Positions 9,487-21,200 of a stretch of DNA of 64,000 bases are shown here, piece after piece. The notes beneath the pieces were generated by a model, which worked only from the letters and a program-made list of their open reading frames with translations, had not been told where the DNA came from and made no database searches. This stretch comes from Apiotrichum sp. Y4204 (taxonomy: Eukaryota > Basidiomycota > Tremellomycetes > Trichosporonales > Trichosporonaceae). The translations under genes were made by a program, and so were the position numbers. The DNA lies in assembly GCA_025531455.1 (NCBI GenBank), contig JAMYHL010000010.1, forward strand, positions 1-64,000. Reading direction: 5' to 3'. The first letter of the stretch is position 1, and each line of letters begins with the position of its first letter.

Positions 9487-12199
9487 ATTGGAAGTGAATG
9501 GGTAAAGCAATCAAGTCTTAACATCCTCGTGGAAATTCAGCGCTTGTGCAGCCGTCGTTCCAAGCGACTGGTGTGCCCCACCTCGCTTCCCCACAGTGCA
9601 GATTGTTTATGGTCGGGTCATGGCCGGGCCGATCTTGCCGTGATGCCGCCAGATGCCGATTTCATGCGGAATGCATGTGAACCGCAGCACGTGACTAAGC
9701 TACCACGTTTGTCTCGCGCTAATATCACGCCAGAACCACGCCAAGCATCCAGCTGCGGATCGGCGTGATCTCAGACAGATTCCTGAATAATTCCAATGTG
9801 TATCAAGCTCTGAAACATTTGTACTTACGTTAGCAGCAAATAAGGTGAAACAGCAGTGGCACTACATAACGCGCAGATCGGGCAGATAAGGTTTTGATGC
9901 CACATGCCCAGCGTGGGACCCTGAGAGCGCCAGCACCCGAGGCGTTTGGTCGGGCTGGAGCCTTCCAGGTGGCCAGCGGGCAAATGCCAAAGGCCATTAC
10001 ATGCACCACAGATACAACAGTGGGTTGACACCATACAACAAAGGAACACATCAGTCATGAAGCAGGAACATGCCCCTTTCGGGAACAGCTGCGGTCTTCT
10101 GAATGGGAAATTCCGTTTCCCTTCACTGGCACTTATTTGAATGTTTGATGCTGTGGCGTTGCGCAGCTGTTCACGACGAACACCTTTCCTACAATGTCAA
10201 CCACACAATTCCAGAGCTCTAGAGACAACATTGTGGAACACTAGTACTAAAACGCATACCAGGGTGTATACGGTTAGAACCGCAGCAGAAAAAGTGGGGT
10301 TGCCGTCGCTCGTTGGCCGCAGTCGTTGACGTCGCCAAACTAGGTCGCGGGAGTGGCCGTTGTATTCCCACGGAGCAGCGTCATGGCCCTCAAACGATAA
10401 TCAGAGTTTCAAAGGTTGTGCCAGATCCCGATAGAGTTTGCTACGCAGGTTACCTGAGACGAAACTGAGCTCCGTGAGCGGCCGCCAGCAGACAGCAGAG
10501 GGCCTGCCGTAATATTCTTTGGCTTCTGCCGGAAACACCACGTTGAGTCAGGATCCGGGATGAAAGCCGGTCGGGTGTCAGCATGGGTTCGAGGGAACCG
10601 TATGCTGCGGATGTATACACTCTAACGTGAAAGCACCAGCGTCATGAGTTGACGCCGTAAGGTCAAGCTCCGTGTTCTGCAGCGGCCGTTGTGCGTCGCT
10701 GCCACCGAAGATTGGTTGTCAAGGCGCACGGGACGGGCCACCTGCATTACATTACGTGCGTCGGCATACAATCGGCAATATTTGGCGACAGCATTAATCG
10801 ATCTAGCTGGTAATCGGCTCTCCTTTACGGCCGTGCATACTGTGGGCGGAAGAGAAGAGAGAAGTGACTCGAAGCCATGTTGCGGATATTGAAAGGTCCC
10901 AGATCTCAAGCAGCATGCTGCATCCGAACGGAAGGTCGATGCCGGGACCCTGGGCCACGAAGAGATCCAGAGCAAGAGTGCATGAGTGTGTGCCTCTGTG
11001 TTTGCATCATCCGGTGGCCGGTGATGTTGGGCATGTAGCAACCACGCCCACCCCCACACCCCACAACATCCACCCCCCCTTGGCCCTGTCTCGTTCCCTG
11101 TGGCCTTGTGGCCCCCCGCCCTCCTTCCCTGTCTATCCGGCATGTCCTGCGTGTGGTGGCTAAGGTTTCACCTGACCGCCCTGTTAGTCTGGATTGTCAT
11201 CCTTGATGGTGCATGAAGCAAGCTTCTCGTCCTGGTCTTAACCACGACTGCGCCTATCCTGGACCCGATCAGACAGTGGAAAAGGCCCTTTGCTCGTGGC
11301 TCGCAGCAGCCGGGCAGCAACCCGTAGCACAGTAGTTTTAAACGGTTGTAACAAGGTCTCCTAAATGCCCAAGCCAGTCATAGCTCGGATCGCCAGAGGC
11401 CGACAGCTACGACCAGTGTGGAGCTGAGAGTGCGGCAGGGCCCCGCAGCACCAGACGAGCAATGCGAGTTTTGTGCACATGCACAGAGGAACCAGTTAGT
11501 GGCCTTTGGTTGTCGCGAAGCAGATGCAGAACTCTTGTGTGCCATATACATACCCATACACAGTCGTTCATATCATTGTTCTTCATCCTCAATTCCCCAT
11601 CATCCTTCGACCACACCACACTTGCTTTCCGACCTTCTGGCTGCCAGCTCAGAAGAACACTCGACTGCGTCTTCTTTCACTTTCCACTCCGCCCCTCCTT
11701 TCTTCCTTTCGCTCCGCACGCTCCGGGAACCCGTCTCGCTCGCCAGTTGCGCCTCACCGCCACCTAGCCAGTTCCGCCAAGAGTCCATCTATTGTTATTC
11801 TCGCCGAACCACCCACCTGGACTTTGTTTCTTGTTAGCCTCGTCTGATCGGCAGTCACCGCTCGGAGATCTGTTAGACTCTGCACTGCAGAGCATAGAAT
11901 AGTAAGTGCTCATCCATACCACGCTGCGGTGTTTGTTCGGGACACTACCAACCTCTCGGGTGGCGCGCGGGTCAGATCCGCAGCACCCTGTCTCACCAAC
12001 CCTTGCTCCCTGTTCTTTCCATCATTCATCCTTTCACCTTTGCACACCAACATGCGCAAGAGATGTCAGCCCGAGGGCGAGGGGCGAATGTACCCATCAT
12101 CACCATCCACATGTACTGACAGAGGCAGCAGCGCTTTTCTATACTACCCACTTATTAGTACGGCGTCGACACTTTTCTTCGTCGTCTCCACCCTCCATC
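9487..12199. other. Divergent intergenic region, FGGY kinase / aspartic protease
   Basis: This 2.7 kb separates two diverging genes and should contain both promoters. A CACGTG core lies at about 9688-9693. Around 11030-11110 the + strand is strongly C-rich, and 11580-11870 is a CT-rich block likely to be the protease leader. Open frames in 10140-11160 have no family resemblance. No gene is called. Confidence 0.5.
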
Positions 12200-13846
12200 A
12201 TGCTTCCCGCTACTCTCCTTCTCCTTGCCGCGGGCTCGTTGGTCAACGCAGTCCCAACTCCGGAAGCAGAGGCATTTGCCATCCCCCCAGGATCGTCCGG
12301 ACCTCCTGATGGCTTTGCCATTCCCCTCCGTCACACCCCGGAGTCCGTACGCCGCGAACTCGAGAAGCGTGAGCGTAAGATTAACGATCCCATTCGCCTG
12401 GCCCGAGTTTTGGCCCGCGTCGACACCAAGTATGGCGGCGATGGCCAGGGGGTTGCCCTCTTCCGTAACCTGCTTGCAAAGCAGCACCTCAAGCGTCAGT
12501 CGACACCTCTTCAGGACCACGATACCGATACGACGTACTCGGGAGAGGTGAATGTCGGAACGCCTGCCCAGCCGTTCCAGATCATTTTGGACACGGGATC
12601 TGCGGATTTCTGGGTTGAGGGGGCTTGCGAGGACTGCGGGACCAGGTTTGACCACAACAAGTCGTCGACGTACGAGGCCACGGGTCGTAACTTCTCCGTC
12701 AGGTACGGCTCAGGCAGCGCCAACGGTCTTCTCGTCAAGGACACTGTCTCCGTCGGAGGCTTTGCCGTCACTGGACAGAGCTTTGCTCTTATCAACGACA
12801 TGACCAAGGATCTCATCACAAAGGCCACCAGTGGTATCATGGGCTTCTCCTTCGAGCGCCTTTCGTCTTCCAAGTCTACCCCGTGGTGGGAGAATCTCGC
12901 CAGGTCGGACACCTGGAAGGAGAAGCTGTTCGCCTTCTACATGAAGCGCTGGCGGAACGTTCCTAATGCCAAGAAGATCGAGGACGGTGGCCTCGTTACC
13001 TTTGGTTACACTGATTCGTCGCTGTACACTGGTGACATCACATACGTGGATGTTGCTGAAAACCCCACCTACTGGGAAATCAAGCTGGACGCTCTCAAGA
13101 CCCAGGGTAACAACATCGAGGTTGGGCAGAAGAACATGGTGGCTGTCGACACCGGGACCACACTCATTGGTGGCCCCGAGGAGACTGTTGCCGCCTTCTA
13201 TGCTGCCATTCCCGGCGCGAGGCGCATGAGCGGGTCCTTGTCCAATTACTACGAGTACCCCTGCAGCACGCAGGTCAACGCTGTCATGACTTTCGGCGGC
13301 TTTGACATCAACATCCACCATGACGACTTCAACCTTGGCGCGTACACCCCCAGTGACCCCGATTACTGCGCCGGCGCCCTCTTCATTCAGAACCTCAATG
13401 GCCGCGTTCAGTGGATTCTTGGTGCCTCGGCCCTCAAGAACGCGTACACGGTGTTCCGCTACGAGCCGCGCTCGGTCGGCTTTGCCCGACTTGCCGACTC
13501 GGACTCCAGCACTTCGTCGCAGACCCCCGCTCCGACCTCCAACTCGGGCGCCAGCACGTCCACGGACAGCAGCTCGTCTAGCGGACCCACCTCGTCCGAC
13601 TCGAAGGCCACTGCTGGCCTGAACGCCAACGGCATCGGCATCGCCTCGGCCGAGTCGAAGAGCGGCACCGACACGAGCACTTCCAACGGCGCCGGCAAGA
13701 CCATCCAGGCGCAGGACGCCACCTCGACCGCTGGCACGGACTCAGCCGCGGCCAAGACCGGTTCCAACAGCGGTGCCGCCGGCACCCACATCCCCACCCT
13801 CCTCTCAGTCCTCGCCGTCGTGCCTCTCATTGTATCATCCTTCTAA
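12200..13846 (+). CDS. Secreted pepsin-type aspartic protease, probably GPI-anchored
   Basis: An intronless frame of 548 residues from ATG 12200. An in-frame extension runs back to 11906, but MLPATLLLLAAGSLVNAV at 12200 is a signal peptide, which sets the start. A basic propeptide of about 80 residues ends near a Lys-Arg at residues 98-99, a Kex2-type processing site. The A1 peptidase fold follows, with the first catalytic Asp (ILDTGSADFWV) at residue 131, a flap region VRYGSGSANG, and the second Asp (VAVDTGTTLIGG) at residue 317. The end of the fold is ILGASALKNAYTVFRYE. A Ser/Thr-rich stalk of about 90 residues follows, then a hydrophobic tail (IPTLLSVLAVVPLIVSSF) typical of a GPI-anchor signal. 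The layout is yapsin-like, and the product likely acts at the cell wall or outside the cell. Substrates are unknown. It is convergent with the esterase gene. Confidence 0.93.
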   Translation: MLPATLLLLAAGSLVNAVPTPEAEAFAIPPGSSGPPDGFAIPLRHTPESVRRELEKRERKINDPIRLARVLARVDTKYGGDGQGVALFRNLLAKQHLKRQSTPLQDHDTDTTYSGEVNVGTPAQPFQIILDTGSADFWVEGACEDCGTRFDHNKSSTYEATGRNFSVRYGSGSANGLLVKDTVSVGGFAVTGQSFALINDMTKDLITKATSGIMGFSFERLSSSKSTPWWENLARSDTWKEKLFAFYMKRWRNVPNAKKIEDGGLVTFGYTDSSLYTGDITYVDVAENPTYWEIKLDALKTQGNNIEVGQKNMVAVDTGTTLIGGPEETVAAFYAAIPGARRMSGSLSNYYEYPCSTQVNAVMTFGGFDINIHHDDFNLGAYTPSDPDYCAGALFIQNLNGRVQWILGASALKNAYTVFRYEPRSVGFARLADSDSSTSSQTPAPTSNSGASTSTDSSSSSGPTSSDSKATAGLNANGIGIASAESKSGTDTSTSNGAGKTIQAQDATSTAGTDSAAAKTGSNSGAAGTHIPTLLSVLAVVPLIVSSF

Positions 13847-14333
13847 GCTCCTCGTAGAGACATCATGTTCCCCCTCATTACAATCAGCACCGGACATTGA
13901 CCCCTCCCCTGTTCCCGTACCTATTAGTTTAGTACATGCACTATTCGCACTGGGCCGCATCCCGACGAACAGTTCTCGTGCAGCATGTTGCAAAACAGTG
14001 ACAAGGCAACCAAAGTACGAAGCACGTGCACTTAGGTAGCGCGGGGTCAAGGTCAGCAGGTGTGTTGAACAGTGCGGCGACGGGGAGGGCATCCACAACC
14101 TCTTCGACGTGATCAACACATGGACGAATATTGCGCGCTTTCAATTTGGCAGACACCACATCACGTTACATTGGAGTCATAGGGGCATCACTGCATGCAC
14201 TCTGAATTTATCGCCATGGACACCTAAAGAAGGCAGCACACCTCACCTCTGCAACCTCCCTCTAGTGCCAGACCTTAATGAAAGAATTGTCGTGGTGTTG
14301 TCTGTGGCCATGCTCTTTATCAGGTGTGCCTGT
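13847..14333. other. Convergent intergenic region
   Basis: The 3' UTRs of the aspartic protease (+) and the esterase (-) meet here. The open frames seen are short and without similarity. Nothing else is recognised. Confidence 0.5.
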
Positions 14334-16789
14334 TCAGAAATTCATTGCCTTCCTGATCTCGGGGCGAAGGAACAGCTCGATCTGCTCCTTCCGGAAGTCA
14401 TCCGGGAGAACGCTGATGTTGTTGCGGGTGAAGAGGGAGCTGCAAGCTACATCGTAGCGAGGCCAGTACACCGTGCCATTGTTCGGTTCAGACGGGTGGT
14501 TGGTGTTCCCCGAATCAACCGCACCGTTTGGATCCGCGTGCCATATAAAGTTGTTCCTGCTGTCAGCGGTGAGGCAACAAACACGCACAGGTAGGTGGCA
14601 AGCTGGGTGCTAATTCGGACGTTGTCCTCGGTGTATATCGTGCCAGGGAGTTGATAGAGGAACGGCACGAAGCCGAGTGTGAACATGATGTCTGTGCCAT
14701 GTGTGACTGGTGTTAATCATGGCTTTTGGCCGTAAAAGGACAGAGAACACTCACTGCCTACACTGGGCGGCGCGGTGAGGGTTGGCGTCTCGAACTCGTA
14801 CGACCACGTGGGAACACCGAACTGCTGGGCTTGGGCAAGTGTGTAGCGCCGCTGGGCCTGGAACAGTGCATCGCCCTCAATGGCCGCCAGCTGCTTGAAG
14901 CTGAGGTCAGGCAATCCTTTAAAATTCACAGAACTCTGTACTCACTGAGGCGACATCCCAAATGTATCATTACCCGTATCAAACGGCCTGAAGTCAGCGA
15001 CTTGACCAATGCTTAACTCCAGTAAAACTGGCTACTCACGATCCCAGAGCAGGGACATTGGGATACTTCTCCATGATTGCGTCTATGACATCCTTGGGAA
15101 GTGGAGAGGTGAACCACCCGTTGATGTATGCGAGCATCGCGTCCGTCGTGTTAGGTGGTGTGTCGCTAATGAAAGGTCCGATCGTGGTCGTGCCCCTGCC
15201 ATAAGCACTGTAAACTTGTTGAGACAGACCCCAGTGTCACTCACTCGTCCTTGACGTTTCCCACAATGAAAGGAATCTTCGCAAACCTGCCCTCTGCCCA
15301 GAGCTCCGACGGTGAGGCTGGCACAATTTCGCCATCAATTGTCGGCTCAAAGAAGGTGCTGGTATCAGCACCAGATGGAGGGGGTTTGCATACCCGGAAA
15401 TGAATTCATCAGCATACTCAACTGCTAGAGATGCATTGTTCAGGACTTGAGAGGGGAGGGACTTGAGGCATTCGAAGGTTGATGTGTTTCCCGTGGCTGG
15501 AGTGAGCGTGAGTTCATGACTGTGCGTTTTCCATGGATTCAAGGGAATTTATTCTCAAAATCATTGGAATATTGCCCGTCTCGTCCATGCAGAACAACTC
15601 ACCAGCCATATTGTCACATCCTGTAAGTTTAGCAAGAGATTGATACGGGGCATTCCATGCCTCTGCCGTGCGGTACATCGATGTAAGTGACCCGATTCCT
15701 GATTGAATGATCTTTCATTAGTTGTTGCCAACTTCTTGAACATGCCGGATGGCACCGGTACTCACAGCACGTTGGAAAAGATCTGTCGTCTGGTTGAGCA
15801 TCAACATGCTCACCGACCCAGCCCCAGCAGACTCGCCAGCGAGTGTGACCTGACGTTAGCTCAAGTACATGGCCCGAAACACTCACGCGGCTGGAGTCAC
15901 CACCAAACGAGGCAATGTTTGCCTTCACCCATTCGAGAGCAAGGATCTGGTCATGGAGTCCAAGGTTATCGGCTTTGTGCCCTGCCATTTCCTTTCCATT
16001 TCTATCCGTGTTAGTACAAGCCGCTCACAAGAAGCCGGCTCACCCAAAACCGAAGATTCCAAGGCGGTAGTTGAAGGTAACAAGGACTGTTGGTTGGCCC
16101 TGTGGTCAGCGGGCCTGGACTTTGCTCAGTGTTGTCTGGCGCAAGACTTTGTTTATGCGTACATGCAGTCCATGATCCCGCAATGTTTAAGAAACTCACA
16201 GTCTGTGCAGCCAGTTGAGGAAAGCCTGGGCTGATGTAGCCACCGCCGTACCCGTAACGCCAGCCACCACCATGGCTGTCGTCAGCCCAGTTATTCCTCT
16301 GCAGCAGTGTTACTCACATCCAGACCAGAACAGGGACACCTTCATTGTCACGCTTAGACTTGTCGGACCTGCAATCTTGGATACCGTTGGGGCGCACAAT
16401 GTTGATGGTCAGGCAGTCTTCGCTCATCCCCGGGTCACCAAAGAACATGGCGTGGCCCGGTTCCTGCATGCACATAGGACCAAGCTCTGTGGCATTGATG
16501 GCCTTAACGGGCGAGGCCAGCTGGGTACGTGTGAAGCGGAGGTCCTTGGTGGCTGCTGTCAGTGATTCTGGAATCAGAAGCCCAACTCACGAGGCTTGGC
16601 AAAAGGTATACCGAGGAACATCTCAGTCTGCAACATCCGCACACCTGTGACCCGCGTCTCACAGCCTTGAGAGTTCATGATGGCCACAGGGGGGTCTGTG
16701 TGGTTGAATAGCCGCACAAGGACATCGGGCGGAGCGGTTTGGGCAAGTGCGATGGCCAAAAAGGCTGTGGAAATGAGCAGTCGAAGCAT
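14334..16789 (-). CDS. Secreted type-B carboxylesterase / lipase
   Basis: A gene broken by many short introns, about 550-600 residues when spliced. The start at 16789 gives MLRLLISTAFLAIALAQ, a clean signal peptide. An upstream in-frame ATG at 16822 would place extra residues before it and is less likely. Conserved blocks run in order: FLGIPFAKPR, MSEDCLTINIVRP, FNYRLGIFGFG, DQILALEWVKANIASFGGD, the nucleophile elbow VTLAGESAGAGSVS (about 15825-15855) and IIQSGIGSLTSMYRTAEAW. The acid motif PFIVGNVKDE follows, then the catalytic His in HGTDIMFTLG (codon at 14699-14701), and WPRYD near the end. All three triad residues are therefore visible. This is the cholinesterase-like alpha/beta-hydrolase family that includes Candida rugosa lipases. 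It should hydrolyse extracellular esters or lipids. Substrate preference cannot be told. Confidence 0.92.
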
Positions 16790-16840
16790 AGCGTCAACTT
16801 TGATGTTCAGAAACAGTAACACTTTGCAGTACAGCCATTG

Positions 16841-16848
16841 GTTATATA
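16841..16848 (-). promoter_or_regulatory. Probable TATA box of the esterase gene
   Basis: The minus strand reads CTCTATATAACCAATGG, a TATATAA element directly followed by a CCAAT word, about 55 nt before the signal-peptide ATG at 16789. The spacing supports 16789 as the start, because 16822 would lie only about 20 nt from the element. Confidence 0.5.
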
Positions 16849-18248
16849 GAGCACACAGCTATATGGTGCATAACACCATTGCTGAGAAGGAGATCCACAG
16901 AAACCACGCCATCATCTTGAACCGACGTCGGCAGCGAGCACTCACGGTTGGATGGCAATGAGCAGTCCGAAATAGATTGGCGCACAGCAGCCTCCGTCAT
17001 AACATGAGGCCTCCGCTGTGTTTACCCGCAAATCAGGTTACCAAAGTTATTAGTGCCCTTGAAATTGGTCGGTGGTATGTGTTCCAAGCGGTGAAACCAC
17101 CATGCGGGTTTCAGTGCGGTGTGGATACAGAGCACTTAGCAGCTACCGTTAGTCATTAGTCATTAGGGCACTCTGCCTGCTTTTGAAAAGGGAGTGTTGA
17201 TGTTGACGCTGTGAGCTCTAGCTTCGATTAGTGGCTGGTGCAACGGAAACCGATATGGGAACCGAGCGTGCAGCACGGAGGTGGCACTGCAGCAAGGGGC
17301 TCGGCGACGGGTTAGTCCGGGAATGGACGGTGCAGTAGAGTCCGTCGCAATAACTCCTTGAGTACTGTCTGTGGGTCAACTGGTCTCAACTTCCTCTTGC
17401 CGTGGCCGGGAAGACCGTTCTCATCCTGGGTCTTCGGTGTGTCACAGCCCCGGAACACCCACATCCCCAGCTCATCCTGCTAGCAAATCGTTGTGGTGGT
17501 CGTTGAGAGCCGAGGAGAGGTGGAAGGCAGGGATTGGCGCGTCTTTTCAACGGACGCATGACGAAAGCCTTGGAAGAGAGAGTGAAAGATCGTAAAGACG
17601 AGGATGGGAGATGCGCAGTACCTTGTACCCCTGATTCTTCATTGACCTCCAAGGATTGATTTGCCGCCCTGAGTGACGATTCATATCAGTTGATTCGTCC
17701 TGAGCGTGTCGATCTCCCTGCACTACCTCACACACTGCAGGGGCGTAAACAACAGATGGTGCTTTGAGATTATGACCCAGTAGCTCATCCGGGTTGTTGT
17801 TCTGCACTCCGGGTAACAGTTCTGCAATGTCAGGAGACAGCTGAGTCACTGAGCCGATTCACCCGGTCGTCGGGTCCGGCGGATCAGGCAGAAGACGGGG
17901 CCGAGACCATGCCGAATTCTCATGTGCTGCGCGTTCTCGGGGGCCCTATCAACGGGGACGGCAAGCCAAACTCATTCGGCTCACTGTACAGCGCCCTACT
18001 CGCCGGTCTCATTGTCTCGTTATCCAGGCATTGCATGCAGGTTCTACACGGGCCACTTAGTCCGTACTATACGGGGATACAGCTGGCGCGCCGGCCAAAA
18101 GCTAGCTAGCTACTCATACTCTATAATAAACATGGCAAGAACGAAGAAGAAATGAATATCATTGTTCGTAGTGATGATGACACAGGTAGTGGAATACAGG
18201 CGTGGTGGGTGACACTGGCGCTGCTGTTCAGAGCCGACTCTAGACTCC
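16849..18248. other. Intergenic region upstream of the esterase
   Basis: This 1.4 kb lies between the esterase promoter and the stop of the large disordered-protein gene. The open frames (for example 17386-17652 and 17547-17849, minus strand) lack family signatures. Nothing else is recognised. Confidence 0.5.
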
Positions 18249-21200
18249 TTAGACTTGGACCTCAGCCGCGGTCGAGTAGCTCTCGTCGACGGTCGTGTCC
18301 GTCTCCTGGCTCATGTCGTAGTGCATGGCGCGGAATGGCGCACGAGTGAGGCACACACTGCCACCGGACTTTGATGGCGTGTTCTCACGGGACGACGACG
18401 CAGAAGCAGAAGAGGTGTTCTCGCGCGTTGCCGAAGGCGGGCTGCCGCCTAGAGTCTCGAGGTCGGGGGTCTTGGGCGTGCATGGGGCGCCGTCGAGCTC
18501 GTCGCTTCCGGACGATGAGTCGCAGGACGAGCTGTCGAGCTGAAAGGACTCCTCGTGTTCAGGGTCGGGCTCGGCATGGGCTGCTGCCTCGGACTCGCGC
18601 ATCTCGGGCACCGTGTCGATCGTGGGGTTGCTGATCTCGGACCACATGGCAAACTCGGCACCAATGCTGCCCCGCGATGAGCTTGACGACCGCACGCTGT
18701 AGTCGACGACGGTAGGAAGACTGCGGCGATGAACAAAGTCATGGTGGACCGGGACGCTGGTCGCAGTCTTCGCTTGGGAGATGGGGACCCCACTGATAGC
18801 ATCAATGGGGCCCTTACGAGCAAACCCCAACCCTCCAACGGCTGTGGTTATACCCGAGTCGCGTCTTGTGCGCTCGCGCGCAGCAGCCGTGGGGGTGTAA
18901 TGGGAGACAGTGGTAGGAGACCGTGGCGTAGGAGGCTGGCTGGACTCGTCGAGTGAGAACGGTACGACAAACGTGTTGGCGCTGACCGGGGCATACATGC
19001 CGGGCATTTGAAGGGCGAGGGGTGAATCACAACGCGCGTCTTGACCACCAGGTGAGGCCTCCTGCAAAACCTCGGGCGACTGCTCACGCTGGGAGCCATA
19101 CGGACTTTGGGCGGAGGTGGGCATTGTCGTGCTACGACCAGTGTAGGGGCGACGGGTAGCACCCAATGAGGCGGTCTCTAACCGAAGTGGAATGACCGGG
19201 CCACGGCTTTCCTCTGGGGGTTGGTATCCCAAAGGCGATGACGCCGAGCGGCGACGGAGTGCAGTGTTCGCCAAAGACACAGGGACGGACTCACGGCGCG
19301 AACGGGGCTCCGGCTGCAGTATGTTCTCGGAGAGAGGAAGGTTGGGGACACTCGATTGCGGGGGAGGCAGACCTGGAGTGTAGGTCTTGATCGATGCGGT
19401 GGAGAAGGTTTCGAAGGTCTCAAAGGTGGCAGAGTCACCATCGTCGGCAGACTCATAGGCGGTGTCAAACGTAGTAGTCGAGTCAGCCGATCGGTGGGAC
19501 CGCGGTGACTGGAACTCGAAAGGCGAATCCCTGCTGGCACTGTCACTGCGAACAGGCGGCGTGCTGATGTCGGTGCTTGGGAGATCGACATTCGAACCAA
19601 CAGGCGACAGCGCCGTTGAGACTGCGGAGGCCCATCCGGTGGCAACGCGGCTCATACGGCTTGCGGCCGAGGCAAAGTACGAGCCAGCGTTCTCAATTGC
19701 AACCTGGGCGTCGTCTATGGCCTCATCCAAAACGCTTGGGGGAGGGGGCTGCAGGCCAATAGAGGTGCCCGCAATGGCCTCAAGAACGCTTGGAGACTTT
19801 ACAATCGGCCTGCCGGGGGCAGTGGCTCTTGACAAAGTGCTGGGCACCGATCCTGTGCCGGGGGTGGTGGTAGGAGTTGCCTGGTGCAGCTCCTCGGAAG
19901 CGGCCTTGGTCGAAACGCCAATTGGCTCTGCTGGAGTTTGCACTCGCACTGGATCCTTCCTGTCGGGGTCAAACTTTGTCCAGCCGGTCGGTAGGTCGTC
20001 GATCTCCTCAGGCTCCTGAACAAGCTGCAACGCGGTATCCTTCCGCGTCACAGCGACGGTGCCGAGAGCCTTGTCCATGGATGAGACGCCTTCGGTAAAG
20101 ATGGGCGACACAGCGGACGCGGTCGATTCTTCCTCTTTGGATCGGGATGACATCTGCGGGTCGATTTCAATGAAGCTCTCAGCCCTTGCGGGCTCCTGGT
20201 TGTCCTTGGCAACAGACTCAGCAACAGTCTCGAGCCCAACGACATTTTGTTTTGATCCTCCCTCAAGGGCGGCAGTTGCTCCCATAAGGCCCTCGTTTTC
20301 GCCGGCGGTGGAAACGTTGCGGAGATCAATGAGAGTCTCGTGGTCGTCCGAGCTGAGAGCAAGTATTTCCATGGCTGACAGACTGCGGAAGTTGGAGCGA
20401 CGCGCAGTCTGAGCAGTGTGGACTTCGGCCATGCTGCATTGACTGGGCGACGGGGAAGGGGGGTCAGAATCATCCACCACCTCAGCGGTTGTTGGCGTAT
20501 AGGTGAGAGCTGCCGGCCTTGGCGGTGAAGCACGGCCGCTGGGCGTTTCCGGAGCAGCGACAGTGTCGAGAGCAGAAGGAGGAGTCTGGGCCAGAGAAGG
20601 CATAGTTGTGGAAGCCGACGACACATCAGCGGACGACTGCACCTCGGGTTGAGTGGCATGGGTGTCCTCCGAGTCACTGTCCAGGTAGGCGAGACCCGCA
20701 ACTTCGCTCTCCGGGCGAAGTCCAGAAGCGTCGGGGTTGGGCTCCCGGGGAGTTGACGTGTCCGGGAGGGCGAAGCTGTTGGTGGTGGGAGTGGGCGCTA
20801 CGGTGTTGATGGTGGGGATAGAGTGGGTAGTGGCGGCAACAGGTATGGAGTTTTCCGGCACCGGCACGCGCTTCTGAATGTTAAGCGGCTTTGTTGTCGA
20901 CTCAGAATTCATGGAGAAGGGCCGAGAGAAGTCGGGAGACGGGCTATCCCGCGCAAGAAGAGCCTGCGGGAACTGCTGCTGCGGAGCCTGCTGTGGCGGG
21001 TACTGCTGCGGCGGCTGTTGGCGAATGGTAGGCTGGGGCATCTGCATCGACGGCTGCGGCTGGCGGGACAACTGCTGGTACTGCTGGCGGGGAGTCGGCT
21101 TCTGTTGAGGGCCGGGCTGTTGATGGGCAGCCGCAACCATTTGAGACGGCAGAGGCGGGCGTTGGTTTGAGAGCCTCAACGGTGGCGTTCCCGATGACTG

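Noticed and set aside
11906..12199. N-terminal extension of the aspartic protease frame
   Set aside because: The extension is low-complexity leader sequence and would bury the signal peptide that begins at 12200.
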